Source: DASQZK01 sp963809925 (GTDB taxonomy: Bacteria > Bacteroidota > Bacteroidia > Bacteroidales > GCA-2748055). Taken from it: a DNA stretch of 64,000 nt. The notes beneath the pieces are model-generated. The model was not told where the DNA came from, made no database searches, and was given only the letters and a program-made list of their open reading frames with translations. How positions within the stretch are numbered: position 1 is the first letter of the stretch; each line of letters opens with the position of its first letter. Shown piece by piece: positions 45,471 through 55,411 of this stretch. Position numbers and translations under genes: made by a program. The DNA lies in contig CAWELH010000006.1 of NCBI GenBank assembly GCA_963809925.1, positions 431,301 to 495,300 of the forward strand. The letters are read 5' to 3'.

Positions 45471-47320
45471 AAAATTCAGGTTCAGTAAAAACGTGATTTG
45501 AACTGCGATAATTTTCTTTGAGCCACTCCCTACCGCGGAGCGGTAAAATTATAGTAGCCACGGTTACGCCCGTGGTTGGTGAGGTGATGTTTCCTGCGTC
45601 CCCGGAGGGCACGCCAATAATCGGAGCATGTGAACGGTGTTTTTTTGACGATTTGATATTAACAGATCCTGGGGAACATGTATTAAACCCCTCCGGGGTT
45701 TAGGGAATAGACAGCATTTCAACCACGGACGTAACCGTGGCTACTATAATTTAACCGCTCCGCGGTAGGGAATCTGGAGTGTTCCAATCAGTGTCGTTAC
45801 CTTGGTTATTATAAAGTAACCCCTCAGGTATAGGGAATCTGGAGTGTTCCAATCAGTGTCGTTACCTTGGTTATTATAAAGTAACCCCTCAGGTATAGGG
45901 AATAGGGATTGTTCCAATCAGTGGCGTTACCTTGAATATTACAACGGGACCCCTTTCGTGTTGTGGAGAACTGATAGTGCACCATCCGCCGTCTATACCC
46001 TGACTAATAACCTGAAACATCTCCCATCCACCAAACTGCGTCCGCCGCAGCTCAGCTCAGCGAAGGCGGTCCCTGAGCTTGCCGAAGGGAGGTGCTCACC
46101 CACGGACGGTCAATCAATTAAAATTCAGGTTCAGTAAAAACGTGATTTGAACTGCGATAATTTTCTTTGAGCCACTCCCAACCGCGGAGCGGTTAAATTA
46201 TAGTAGCCACGGTTACGCCCGTGGTTGGTGAGGTGATGTTTCCTGCGTCCCCGGAGGGCACGCCAATAATCGGAGCATGTGAACGGTGTTTTTTTGACGA
46301 TTTGATATTAACAGATCCTGGGGAACATGTATTAAACCCCTCCGGGGTTTAGGGAATAGACAGCATTTCAACCACGGACGTAACCGTGGCTACTATAATT
46401 TTACCGCTCCGCGGTAGGGAATCTGGAGTGTTCCAATCAGTGTCGTTACCTTGGTTATTATAAAGTAACCCCTCAGGTATAGGGAATCTGAAGTGTTCCA
46501 ATCAGTGTCGTTACCTTGGTTATTATAAAGTAACCCCTCAGGTATAGGGAATAGGGATTGTTCCAATCAGTGGCGTTACCTTGAATATTACAACGGGACC
46601 CCTTTCGTGTTGTGGAGAACTGATAGTGCACCATCCGCCGTCTATACCCTGACTAATAACCTGAAACATCTCCCATCCACCAAACTGCGTCCGCCGCAGC
46701 TCAGCTTAGCGAAGGCGGTCCCTGAGCCTGTCGAAGGGGGGTGCTCACCCACGGACGGTAAATCAATTAAAATTCAGGTTCATTAAAAACGTGATTTGAA
46801 CTGCGATAATTTTCTTTGAGCCACTCCCTACCGCGGAGCGGTAAAATTATAGTAGCCACGGTTACGCCCGTGGTTGGTGAGGTGATGTTTCCTGCGTCCC
46901 CGGAGGGCACGCCAATAATCGGAGCATGTGAACGGTGTTTTTTTGACGATTTGATATTAACAGATCCTGGGGAACATGTATTAAACCCCTCCGGGGTTTA
47001 GGGAATAGAGAGCATTTCAACCACGGACGTAACCGTGGCTACTATAATTTAACCGCTCCGCGGTTGGGAAGTGATGTTTCCACCGTCCCCGGAGGGCACG
47101 CCAATAATCGGAGCATGTGAACGGTGTTTTTTTGAGGATTTGATATTAACAGATCCTGGGGAACATGTATTAAACCCCTCCGGGGTTTAGGGAATAGAGA
47201 GCGTTTCAACCACGGACGTTACCGTGGCTATTATAATTTTACCGCTCCGCGGTAGGGAGGTGATGTTTCCACCGTCCCCGGAGGGCACGCCAATATTCCG
47301 GGCATGTGAAGGCTGATTTT
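45471..47320. repeat. 649-bp composite tandem repeat (two full copies plus partial copies) built from REP-like hairpins
   Basis: Copies begin at 45471, 46120 and 46769 (exactly 649 bp apart) and are almost identical; the third breaks near 47060 and two shorter partial copies fill 47070-47320 up to the lspA stop. Each unit contains: hairpin TACCGC-GGA-GCGGTA; hairpin CCACGG...CCGTGG; an AACCCC-TCC-GGGGTT hairpin; an inverted copy of the first two modules about 190 bp later (45718-45771); three 65-bp sub-repeats (45771, 45836, 45901); and a GGTCCCTGAGC-type segment at the end. No gene is seen in 45401-47321. The layout is that of paired, inverted extragenic palindromes (BIME-like). Confidence 0.9.
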
Positions 47321-47321
47321 T

Positions 47322-48023
47322 TTATGCGATTTCTTCTTCCTTTACGGTTTCGTCTTGTTTTGTGGAGGCTGTTTCACCGGTGTTTTTTTCGGGAGAGGTC
47401 TGAACGAAAAACCGTTTCTGGAAGATCAGGATGGAGAACACGCCAATAGTGATGGATGAGTCGGCGATGTTGAATACGGGACGGAAGAACTCGAAGCTCT
47501 GACCTCCTTTGAAGGGGATCCATTCGGGCCATGTACCACTGAGGATCGGGAAATAGAACATATCGACCACCCTGCCATAGAGAAAGCCTGAGTATCCGCC
47601 GCCGGCGGGGAAGAGCGCGGCTTTGGTGAACTGTGTGCTTTCGGAAAAGATCAGACCGTAGAAGGCACTGTCGATGATGTTCCCGATTGCACCGGCAAGG
47701 ATCAGGGAAACACAAATGATGAGGCCGGGCTGCGACTTGATCCTGATGAGATGTCGAAGGTAGAAGCCGATGGCTGCCACGGCGGCGATCCGGAACAGGC
47801 TGAGGATGATCTTCCCGTAATTGCCGGGGAAATCGAAGCCGAAAGCCATGCCGTTGTTTTCAATGAATTTAATGACGAACCAGTGGCCGGCGACATACAG
47901 GTCCTGGTAAAGCAGCATATGTGTTTTGATGATGATTTTCAGGGTCTGATCGATCAGCAGAATCATGAAGATGATCAGTACGGACTTCTTTGTAATATTC
48001 ATTTTGAAGAAAGCTTTCAACAC
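47322..48023 (-). CDS. lspA: Lipoprotein signal peptidase (signal peptidase II)
   Basis: A 233-residue inner-membrane protein. Four membrane helices are visible, with the family blocks DQTLKIII (Asp25), IENNGMAFGF, GAIGNIIDSAFYG and FNIADSSITIGV; the Asp residues of the last two are the catalytic aspartyl pair. It cleaves prolipoprotein signal peptides before the lipid-modified Cys. Typical of Bacteroidota is the long loop between the catalytic Asps (TQFTKAALFPAGGGYSGFLY), and a charged C-terminal tail (~25 residues, ending VKEEEIA). An alternative Met at 48002 is possible. It lies last in the ileS-dksA-lspA order; a terminator-like hairpin after dksA suggests partial separation. Confidence 0.96.
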   Translation of the reverse strand: MLKAFFKMNITKKSVLIIFMILLIDQTLKIIIKTHMLLYQDLYVAGHWFVIKFIENNGMAFGFDFPGNYGKIILSLFRIAAVAAIGFYLRHLIRIKSQPGLIICVSLILAGAIGNIIDSAFYGLIFSESTQFTKAALFPAGGGYSGFLYGRVVDMFYFPILSGTWPEWIPFKGGQSFEFFRPVFNIADSSITIGVFSILIFQKRFFVQTSPEKNTGETASTKQDETVKEEEIA

Positions 48024-48100
48024 ATTTAAAAAATTAGCAAACCTTTGTAAAGATTTGCGGGTTACAAAAATGCAATTTTTTTTTCATTCTTCAGCTAAAA

Positions 48101-48138
48101 ACAAAAAGTGAAGTGTGTAACTGGTTAACACACTTCAC
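48101..48138 (-). terminator. Terminator after dksA
   Basis: A long stem around GTGAAGTGTGT (48108-48118) and ACACACTTCAC (48128-48138) with a small internal bulge; on the minus strand it is followed by TTTTTGTTTTT. Confidence 0.8.
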
Positions 48139-48196
48139 ATCTGTATGGATTTATCCCGCAGCTATCTAATGTCTGCCGGACGAAAACGCGTCGTAG

Positions 48197-48577
48197 TCAG
48201 TGCCCGCTTTTCTCCTTAGCATCGATGCTCAGGGTAGCATGGGGAACTGCGCGAAGTCTTTCTTTGGGGATCAGCTTCCCGGTTTCCCTGCAAATTCCGT
48301 ATGTTTTATTTTCTACTCTGACCAGCGCAGCCTGCAGATGCTGAATGAACTTTAGCTGCCGCTGTGCGAGTTTACCGGCCTCTTCCTTGGAAAGTGTGGC
48401 CGCTCCTTCTTCCAGAACTTTAAACGTAGGAGATGTATCCTGGGTATCGTTGTTGTCAGACTGTGTAATTGCGCTTTTCAACAATTCATAGTCTTCTTTG
48501 GCCTTTTCAAGCTTCTGTTTGATAAGCAGTTTGAATTCCACCAACTCCTCATCGTTATATCTTGTCTTTTCAGCCAT
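48197..48577 (-). CDS. dksA: DksA/TraR family RNA polymerase-binding regulator
   Basis: The protein has 126 residues. The N-terminal half is a coiled coil (EFKLLIKQKLEKAKEDYELL and onward to ~95), which reaches into the polymerase secondary channel in the family. The C-terminal globular part is YGICRETGKLIPKERLRAVP with HATLSIDAKEK. Only one Cys of the classical four-Cys zinc finger remains, as is usual for Bacteroidota homologues, so the domain is probably zinc-free. It modulates transcription with ppGpp in other bacteria; the same role here is inferred. It sits between ileS and lspA. Confidence 0.92.
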   Translation of the reverse strand: MAEKTRYNDEELVEFKLLIKQKLEKAKEDYELLKSAITQSDNNDTQDTSPTFKVLEEGAATLSKEEAGKLAQRQLKFIQHLQAALVRVENKTYGICRETGKLIPKERLRAVPHATLSIDAKEKSGH

Positions 48578-48638
48578 GGCTTTGTCTTTTTTGATTCAGT
48601 TCTAAAAATAGCATTTTTTTACAAATAACAATTTTTTT

Positions 48639-51600
48639 TTACTTCAACCTCATGATTTTAATCTTCGTCTTCATCTCCTCATCGATCTCTATCTCTGTGG
48701 CATCATTGTTTAGCGAATCCACAAGGCGTATTGTACGGGCCAGGGTTTGTGACCCAATGTAATCTTTATGTTTCATAACGGCCTCATTAAAAGCCTGATG
48801 CTTCTGGATCTCCACAGATATTTTATCAGTCACGTCAAAGCCACTCTCTTTCCGGAGGTTTTGAATGCGATTGATAAACTCCCTGGCTATCCCTTCATAA
48901 CGCAATTCCTCGTTAATTGTTATATCCAGAGCCACCGTTATTTTGCCTTCATTGGCCACCAGCCATCCCGGGATATCTTCGGAAATGATCTCAACCTCGT
49001 CAAGGCCAAGCAGGAGATTCTCTTCACCGGCACTAACACTATACTTTCCTTCTTCTTCAAACTTCATAATATCCTCCTGGCTTATCGAATTCAGCGCTGC
49101 GGAGATCTGTTTCATATGCTTGCCGTACTTTGGTCCGAGGATCTTGAAGTCGGGTTTGATCCTCTTCACCAGAATGCCGGCAGTATCATTGAGGTATTCA
49201 ACCTCTTTCACATTCACCTCCGAGAGGATAAGGCTTTTCACAGCCTCAAATTTTTCCACAAAACCGGTTTCGGTGATGGGGATCATCATCTTGTTGAGCG
49301 GCTGGCGTACTTTGATGTTCACCTTTCTTCGAAGACTGAGGACCATCGACGACACCGTTTGGGCGATATCCATTCTTTCTTCAAGGACCTTATCGATCAG
49401 CTTCTTGTTAAAAGCCGGGAAATGTGTGAGGTGCACCGACTCATCATCATACCTTCCTGTTACCCTGTTCAGATCGCGGTACAGCATGTCGGTATAGAAG
49501 GGTGCGATGGGCGAAGCCAGGATGGCCACCGTCTCAAGGCAGGTATAAAGCGTCTGGTAGGCCGAAAGCTTATCGGTATTGTAGTCGCCGCCCCAGTATC
49601 TCTTCCGGTTCAGGCGGACATACCAGTTACTCAGGTTCTCGGTCACAAAATCCTGTATCAAACGTCCGGCGCGGGTGATCTCATACTGGTCGTAATTTTC
49701 CTTCACTTCCTTCACCAACGAATTAAGCAGGGAGATGATCCACCGGTCGATCTCCGGACGATCCTTTACCGGGATCTCCGGTTCCTTGTAATTAAAGCCG
49801 TCAACGTTGGCGTACAGGGCGAAGAACGAATAGGTATTATAAAGCGTGCCGAAGAACTTCCGTTTTACCTCGTCAATTCCGGAGACATCAAATTTCAGGT
49901 TATCCCAGGGCTGCGCATTGGTGATCATGTACCACCTGAGCGGATCCGATCCGTGGTCTTCGATGGTCTTGAAGGGGTCGACGGCATTTCCGAGGCGTTT
50001 CGACATCTTATTGCCGTTTTTATCGAGCACGAGTCCGTTTGAGATGATGTTCCTGAAGGCCACAGAATCGAAAAGCATGGTGGCAATGGCATGCAGGGTG
50101 AAGAACCATCCCCTGGTCTGATCCACACCTTCGGCAATAAAATCGGCGGGGAAATAACGGTCGAAATTGTCCTTATTCTCAAAGGGGTAGTGAAGCTGAG
50201 CATAGGGCATGGATCCCGAGTCGAACCATACATCGATAAGGTCGGCTTCGCGGAACATCTTTTTTCCGGAAGGCGATACAAGGATCACATCATCGACGTA
50301 TGGCCGGTGAAGGTCCAGCAAGCTGTAATTCTTCAGGCTGAAGTCATTGTCTTTAAAATCCTTCAGCGGGTTGGACTTCATATAGCCGGCCTTTACCGAA
50401 CGGTCGATCTCTTTTTTCAGTTCAGCCACGGAACCGATACATTTCTGTTCGGTCTTGTCTTCGGAAACCCAGATGGGCAGCGGCGTTCCCCAGAATCTTG
50501 AACGGGACAGGTTCCAGTCCACCAGGTTCTCCAGCCACTTCCCGAAACGGCCGGTGCCTGTCGATTCCGGTTTCCAGTTGATCGTATTGTTGAGGGCGAT
50601 CATCTTGTCTTTCAGCTCCGTTGTCCGGATAAACCAGGAATCGAGCGGATAGTACAATACCGGCTTGTCGGTTCGCCAGCAATGCGGATAGCTGTGGATA
50701 TGTTTTTCGATCCGGAATACCTGGTTCGAATGTTTCAGGGACACGGCAATGTCGACATCCACGGTGGGTGCATCTTCGGGAAGCGAATCATCGTATTCAT
50801 TTTTCACATAGCGGCCGGCAAATTTCCCATACGCTTCCACGTTCACCCGTTCACGAAGGAAATTTTTATCGATATCATTCAGCCTGATAAAGCGTCCCTG
50901 CTTGTCGACCATGGGGCTGGGGTTCCCGTCTTTATCGGTGAGGATGAGGGGTGGAATCCCATTTTCCCTGGCCACACGGTAGTCGTCAGCGCCAAAAGTA
51001 GGTGCGATATGCACGATGCCGGTACCGTCTTCGGTAGTGACAAAGTCGCCGGTAACCACCTGGAAGGCATTTTCACCGGGATCGACCCATTTGATGAGTT
51101 GTTCGTAGTGGATACCTTTCAGCGCGGAGCCTCTGTATTCATCCAGTACACGGAAAGGGATATTCTTATCGCCGGTCTTGTATTCCTCAAAGGAAAGCCC
51201 GCTGTTCTTTTCCGGGAAGAAGGATGATAGCAGATCTTTTGCCACAATAACGGCGATGGGACGTCCGCTGTAGGGGTTGAATGATTCCACGGTGACGTAG
51301 GTGATGCCGGCTCCCACGGCAAGGGCTGTATTTGAAGGCAGGGTCCATGGTGTGGTGGTCCATGCCATGAAGCACACATCGCCGGAAGTCTTGTTGAAAA
51401 GGAATTCCGATGATTTATCCCTGATTACCGTGAACTGTGCGACAGCGGTGGTATCCTTGACGTCGCGGTAGCATCCCGGCTGGTTCAGCTCATGGGTGCT
51501 CAGACCGGTTCCTGCAGCCGGTGAGTATGGCTGTATGGTGTATCCTTTATAGAGGAGGTTTTTCTCAAAGAGCTGTTTCAGCAGCCACCAGAGGGTCTCA

Positions 51601-52073
51601 ATGTAACGGTTGTCGTAGGTCACATACGGATCTTCCATGTTGACCCAGTAGCCCATCTTGTCGGTCAGCTCTTCCCATTCCCTGGTATATTTCATGACTT
51701 CCTTCCGGCAGGCTTCGTTATAGCCGGCGATGGAGATCTTCTTGCCGATATCTTCCTTGGTGATGCCCAGCATATGCTCAACGCTGAGTTCCACGGGCAG
51801 GCCATGGGTATCCCATCCTGCTTTACGGTCGACGCGGTAACCGTCGAGTGTTTTATAGCGGCAGATGATGTCTTTGATGGTACGTGCCATAACATGATGT
51901 ATCCCGGGTTTGCCGTTGGCTGACGGCGGGCCCTCATAGAATATGAATGCCGGCTGGCTTGCGCGGGAGGAAATGCTCTTGCGGAAGGTCTGCTCATCAC
52001 GCCACAACCGGAGTACATCCTTGTTTATTTCGGAAAGGTTGAAATGCTTATATTCAGGAAACTTCTTACTCAT
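48639..52073 (-). CDS. ileS: Isoleucyl-tRNA synthetase
   Basis: A 1144-residue class I synthetase. The signature FYEGPPSANGKPGIHHVMAR (HIGH equivalent GIHH) is near residue 50, and the editing domain lies around 200-430 (WTTTPWTLPSNTALAV, DGTGIVHIAPTFGADDY). DVWFDSGSMPYAQLHYP and NGNKMSKRLGNAVDPF (KMSKR) complete the catalytic core. The anticodon-binding helical domain follows, with a long C-terminal extension. The length and absence of a C-terminal zinc finger fit the eukaryote-like IleS2 type, often linked to mupirocin tolerance; that assignment is inference. It is the first gene of the ileS-dksA-lspA group. Confidence 0.96.
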   Translation of the reverse strand: MSKKFPEYKHFNLSEINKDVLRLWRDEQTFRKSISSRASQPAFIFYEGPPSANGKPGIHHVMARTIKDIICRYKTLDGYRVDRKAGWDTHGLPVELSVEHMLGITKEDIGKKISIAGYNEACRKEVMKYTREWEELTDKMGYWVNMEDPYVTYDNRYIETLWWLLKQLFEKNLLYKGYTIQPYSPAAGTGLSTHELNQPGCYRDVKDTTAVAQFTVIRDKSSEFLFNKTSGDVCFMAWTTTPWTLPSNTALAVGAGITYVTVESFNPYSGRPIAVIVAKDLLSSFFPEKNSGLSFEEYKTGDKNIPFRVLDEYRGSALKGIHYEQLIKWVDPGENAFQVVTGDFVTTEDGTGIVHIAPTFGADDYRVARENGIPPLILTDKDGNPSPMVDKQGRFIRLNDIDKNFLRERVNVEAYGKFAGRYVKNEYDDSLPEDAPTVDVDIAVSLKHSNQVFRIEKHIHSYPHCWRTDKPVLYYPLDSWFIRTTELKDKMIALNNTINWKPESTGTGRFGKWLENLVDWNLSRSRFWGTPLPIWVSEDKTEQKCIGSVAELKKEIDRSVKAGYMKSNPLKDFKDNDFSLKNYSLLDLHRPYVDDVILVSPSGKKMFREADLIDVWFDSGSMPYAQLHYPFENKDNFDRYFPADFIAEGVDQTRGWFFTLHAIATMLFDSVAFRNIISNGLVLDKNGNKMSKRLGNAVDPFKTIEDHGSDPLRWYMITNAQPWDNLKFDVSGIDEVKRKFFGTLYNTYSFFALYANVDGFNYKEPEIPVKDRPEIDRWIISLLNSLVKEVKENYDQYEITRAGRLIQDFVTENLSNWYVRLNRKRYWGGDYNTDKLSAYQTLYTCLETVAILASPIAPFYTDMLYRDLNRVTGRYDDESVHLTHFPAFNKKLIDKVLEERMDIAQTVSSMVLSLRRKVNIKVRQPLNKMMIPITETGFVEKFEAVKSLILSEVNVKEVEYLNDTAGILVKRIKPDFKILGPKYGKHMKQISAALNSISQEDIMKFEEEGKYSVSAGEENLLLGLDEVEIISEDIPGWLVANEGKITVALDITINEELRYEGIAREFINRIQNLRKESGFDVTDKISVEIQKHQAFNEAVMKHKDYIGSQTLARTIRLVDSLNNDATEIEIDEEMKTKIKIMRLK

Positions 52074-52328
52074 TGAAAACCTCTTTTTTAACCTTACATT
52101 TTTTGTGGCACAAAGATAATAAAAAAGAGGATATGGAGAGATTGGGGAATGGGGAATGTGTTGAGGGGAGAAGGAGACATTGTTGCGTAGTGCTGAATCC
52201 TGATGAATTTTTCTTCTGAGCGGGGGATTGCATTTTGATTACACTAAATTTTCGTGTTGACTGCCGGTAGATCTTCGTATTGACTATTGCTAAATCCCCG
52301 CAACTACTATTGCTAAATCCCCCGCACA

Positions 52329-53919
52329 GACTACCCCTAAATCCCCTGAAAGGGGACTTTAAGAGTGCGGGAATGGGAAATGTGGAGGGGAGGGGTGTTT
52401 AGTGCAGGGAATCTACTTTAGGTTATGGTTGCCTATGAAACTGATGATATTAGCGCGAAGCCTTCACTGTAATTATAAATCACAAGGTTAGCACCACGAG
52501 AGTATATTCAGTGCATCTTCAAGTCCCCGGACAGGCAATCGCTAAATCCTCCACTGACTACCCCTAAATCCCCTGAAAGGGGACTTTAAGAGTGCGGGAA
52601 TGGGAAATGTGGAGGGGAGGGGTGTTTAGTGCAGGGAATCTACTTTAGGTTATGGTTGCCTATGAAACTGGTGATATTAGAGCGAAGCCTTCACTGTAAT
52701 TATAAATCACAAGGTTAGCACCACGAGAGTATATTCAATGCATCTTCAAGTCCCCGGACAGGCAATCGCTAAATCCTCCACTGACTACCCCTAAATCCCC
52801 TGAAAGGGGACTTTAAGAGTGCGGGAATGGGAAATGTGGAGGGGAGGGGTGTTTAGTGCAGGGAATCTACTTTAGGTTATGGTTGCCTATGAAACTGGTG
52901 ATATTAGCGCGAAGCCTTCACTGTAATTATAAATCACAAGGTTAGCACCACGAGAGTATATTCAATGCATCTTCAAGTCCCCGGACAGGCAATCGCTAAA
53001 TCCTCCACTGACTACCCCTAAATCCCCTGAGAGGGGACTTTAAGAGTGTAGGAATGGGAAATGTGGAAGGGAGGGGTGTTTAGTGCAGGGAATCTACTTT
53101 AGGTTATGGTTGCATATGAAACTGGTGATTGTAGAGCGAAGTCTTCACTGTAATTATAAATCACACGGGTATCACCACGAGAGTATATTCAGTGCATCTT
53201 CAAGTCCCCGGACAGGCAATCGCTAAATCCTCCACTGACTACCCCTAAATCCCCTGAAAGGGGACTTTAAGAGTGCAGGAATGGGAAATGTGGAGGGGAG
53301 GGGTGTTTAGTGCAGGGAATCTACTTTAGGTTATGGTTGCCTATGAAACTGGTGATATTAGCGCGAAGCCTTCACTGTAATTATAAATCACAAGGTTAGC
53401 ACCACGAGAGTATATTCAATGCATCTTCAAGTCCCCGGACAGGCAATCGCTAAATCCTCCACTGACTACCCCTAAATCCCCTGAGAGGGGACTTTAAGAG
53501 TGTAGGAATGGGAAATGTGGAAGGGATGGGTGTTTAGTGCAGGGAATCTACTTTAGGTTATGGTTGCCTATGAAACTGGTGATATTAGCGCGAAGCCTTC
53601 ACTGTAATTATAAATCACAAGGTTAGCACCACGAGAGTATATTCAATGCATCTTCAAGTCCCCGGACAGGCAATCGCTAAATCCTCCACTGACTACCCCT
53701 AAATCCCCTGAAAGGGGACTTTAAGAGTGCGGGAATGGGAAATGTGGAGGGGATGGGTGTTTAGTGCAGGGAATCTACTTTAGGTTATGGTTGCATATGA
53801 AACTGGTGATTGTAGAGCGAAGTCTTCACTGTAATCATAAATCACACGGGTACCACCACGAGAGTATATTCAATGCATCTTCAAGTCCCCTTCCAGGGGA
53901 TTTAGGGGTATTCAGAGGG
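52329..53919. repeat. 227-bp tandem repeat, 7 copies, bounded by ~35-bp terminal inverted repeats
   Basis: CTACCCCTAAATCC recurs at 52331, 52558, 52785, 53012, 53239, 53466 and 53693, always 227 bp apart. The left edge (52329-52363) is an inverted match of the right edge (53879-53913) with a few mismatches: ACCCCTAAATCCCCTG...GGGGACTT against AAGTCCCC...CAGGGGATTTAGGGGT. Each edge is itself a hairpin (AATCCCCT/AGGGGACTT). Inner junctions keep only a shortened right edge joined to GGACAGGCAATCGC. No gene lies in 52074-53970; the first part (52140-52328) has scattered decayed TAAATCCCC words. Confidence 0.92.
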
Positions 53920-53970
53920 GTTGGGTGTTCAATAGCCGCAGCATTCAAGAAACCACTCAGCACTTCTATT

Positions 53971-54363
53971 TCAAGAATTGATCAGGTGGTATCGTATGCT
54001 GTCTATTACGTCATCGATATGAGTGAAGATATCGTAGTTTGTAAAACGCAGGACTTTGATGCCATGTCTCTCAAGCTCTGCGGTTTTGTTTTTGTCTTTT
54101 TCGGAAATCTCGGGAATGTCGTGGATGCTTCCATCAACCTCTATGACAAGCTTCCTTTCATGACAGTAAAAATCAGCGATGTAAATATCTATGGGATGCT
54201 GATTTCTGAATTTGAATCCGCTGATTTGTTGTCTGCGCAACCTGGCCCAAAGCGTCTTTTCCGCCTCAGTCATGTTCAGGCGCAGCTCACGGGCCTTCAG
54301 GATTAAATCCTCCTTAGCTCCGTAATACATGCTTAGTTCGACGGTTCTTCCCAGGTAAGCCAT
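53971..54363 (-). CDS. DUF559 (Vsr/MTES_1575-like) endonuclease-domain protein
   Basis: Start chosen at the ATG at 54363 (130 residues, usual family size); the frame is open back to 54483 but that extension (PQPPPPPTTFTI) is repeat-derived. The domain begins KARELRLNMTEAEKTLWARL, RRQQISGFKFRNQHPIDIYI, ADFYCHERKLVIEVDGSIHD and ends IKVLRFTNYDIF. This is the DUF559 signature, with the Vsr-like nuclease core: Asp of IADFYC, Glu-x-Asp of VIEVDG, and an Arg-Phe-x-Asn strand. Reading frame and motifs look intact. The biological role of these proteins is unknown; DNA cleavage is inferred. The gene is embedded between copies of the same TAAATCCCC repeat family on both sides. Confidence 0.88.
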   Translation of the reverse strand: MAYLGRTVELSMYYGAKEDLILKARELRLNMTEAEKTLWARLRRQQISGFKFRNQHPIDIYIADFYCHERKLVIEVDGSIHDIPEISEKDKNKTAELERHGIKVLRFTNYDIFTHIDDVIDSIRYHLINS

Positions 54364-54516
54364 GGTTAAATTTAAGGGAATTTTGGTTTTGAGACAATAG
54401 ATTATGGTGAAAGTTGTGGGGGGAGGGGGAGGTTGAGGGATGTATTCTAAATCTTTGCATGGACTGCTGTTAAATTTCTGCATGGACTACCACTAAATTT
54501 CCATATAGACTACCAC

Positions 54517-55300
54517 TAAATCCCCCGCACAGACTACCCCTAAATCCCCTGAAAGGGGACTTTAAGAGTGCGGGAATGGGTATTGTGGAGGGGAGGGGTG
54601 TTTAATGCAGGGAATCTACTTTAGGTTATGGTTGCCTATGAACCTGCTGATAACAGCGCCAATCCTTCAAAATAATCATTAGTCACACGGTTACCACCAC
54701 GAAAGTATATTCACCACATCTTCAAGTCCCCTTCCAGGGGATTTAGGGTAGTCAACGGGGGGGTGTGACTCCAATACATTTTCATATCAACATCCATGAC
54801 ATGCTGATAATAAGACTAATCCTTCACAATAATCATTAATCACACGGTTACCACCACGAAAGTATATTTACCACATCTTCAAGTCCCCTTCCAGGGGATT
54901 TAGGGGTAGTCAACGGGGGGGTGTGACTCCAATACATTTTCATATCAACATCCATGACATGCTGATAATAAGACTAATCCTTCACAGTAATCATTAATCG
55001 CAAGGTTAGCACCACGAGAGTATATTTACCACATCTTCAAGTCCCCTTCCAGGGGATTTAGGGGTATTCAGAGGGTAAATCCTTTTGGAGGGGACTTTAA
55101 GAGTGAATGGGTGGTGTGGAGGGGAGGGGTGTTTAGTGCAGGGAATCTACTTTAGGTTATGGTTGCCTATGAACCTGCTGATAATAGCGCGAAGCCTTCA
55201 CTGTAATCATAAATCACACGGTTACCACCACGAGAGTATATTCACCACATCTTCAAGTCCCCTTCCAGGGGATTTAGGGGTAGTCAGCGGGTACTTCATG
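54517..55300. repeat. Further copies of the TAAATCCCC repeat family, right of the DUF559 gene
   Basis: Bases 54517-54580 repeat almost exactly those at 52312-52376 (CCGCACAGACTACCCCTAAA and onward), so the nuclease block is flanked by direct repeats. Degenerate full units follow at about 54526-54760 and 55085-55290, separated by two 158-bp copies (GTCAACGGGG at 54751 and 54909). The right-edge hairpin CCTTCCAGGGGATTTAGG occurs four times. No gene is seen in 54484-55411. Confidence 0.88.
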
Positions 55301-55411
55301 CTTATTCAACCTGGTATTTCAAACATATTGGTTAATTTTAACCTCCGTTTCCCAAACCAAAACACCAAAACCTCGTTAATAAACCGATATTTGTGAATGA
55401 ATTAATGTAAG

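Noticed and set aside
45518..47001. Two identical 61-residue ORFs (45518-45703 and 46816-47001) and a related one at 58787
   Set aside because: They are readings through hairpin repeats; identity reflects tandem duplication, not protein conservation, and the middle copy is disrupted.
52329..53919. CRISPR array
   Set aside because: The whole 227-bp unit is repeated; there are no short repeats alternating with unique spacers, and no cas genes. The same applies to the 31-bp array at 60813-60963.
53764..54306. 180-residue + strand ORF
   Set aside because: The first part is the 227-bp repeat and the second is antisense to the DUF559 gene, which has clear family motifs.
55085..55396. 103-residue + strand ORF before the outer-membrane barrel gene
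   Set aside because: It consists of TAAATCCCC-family repeat sequence translated by chance.
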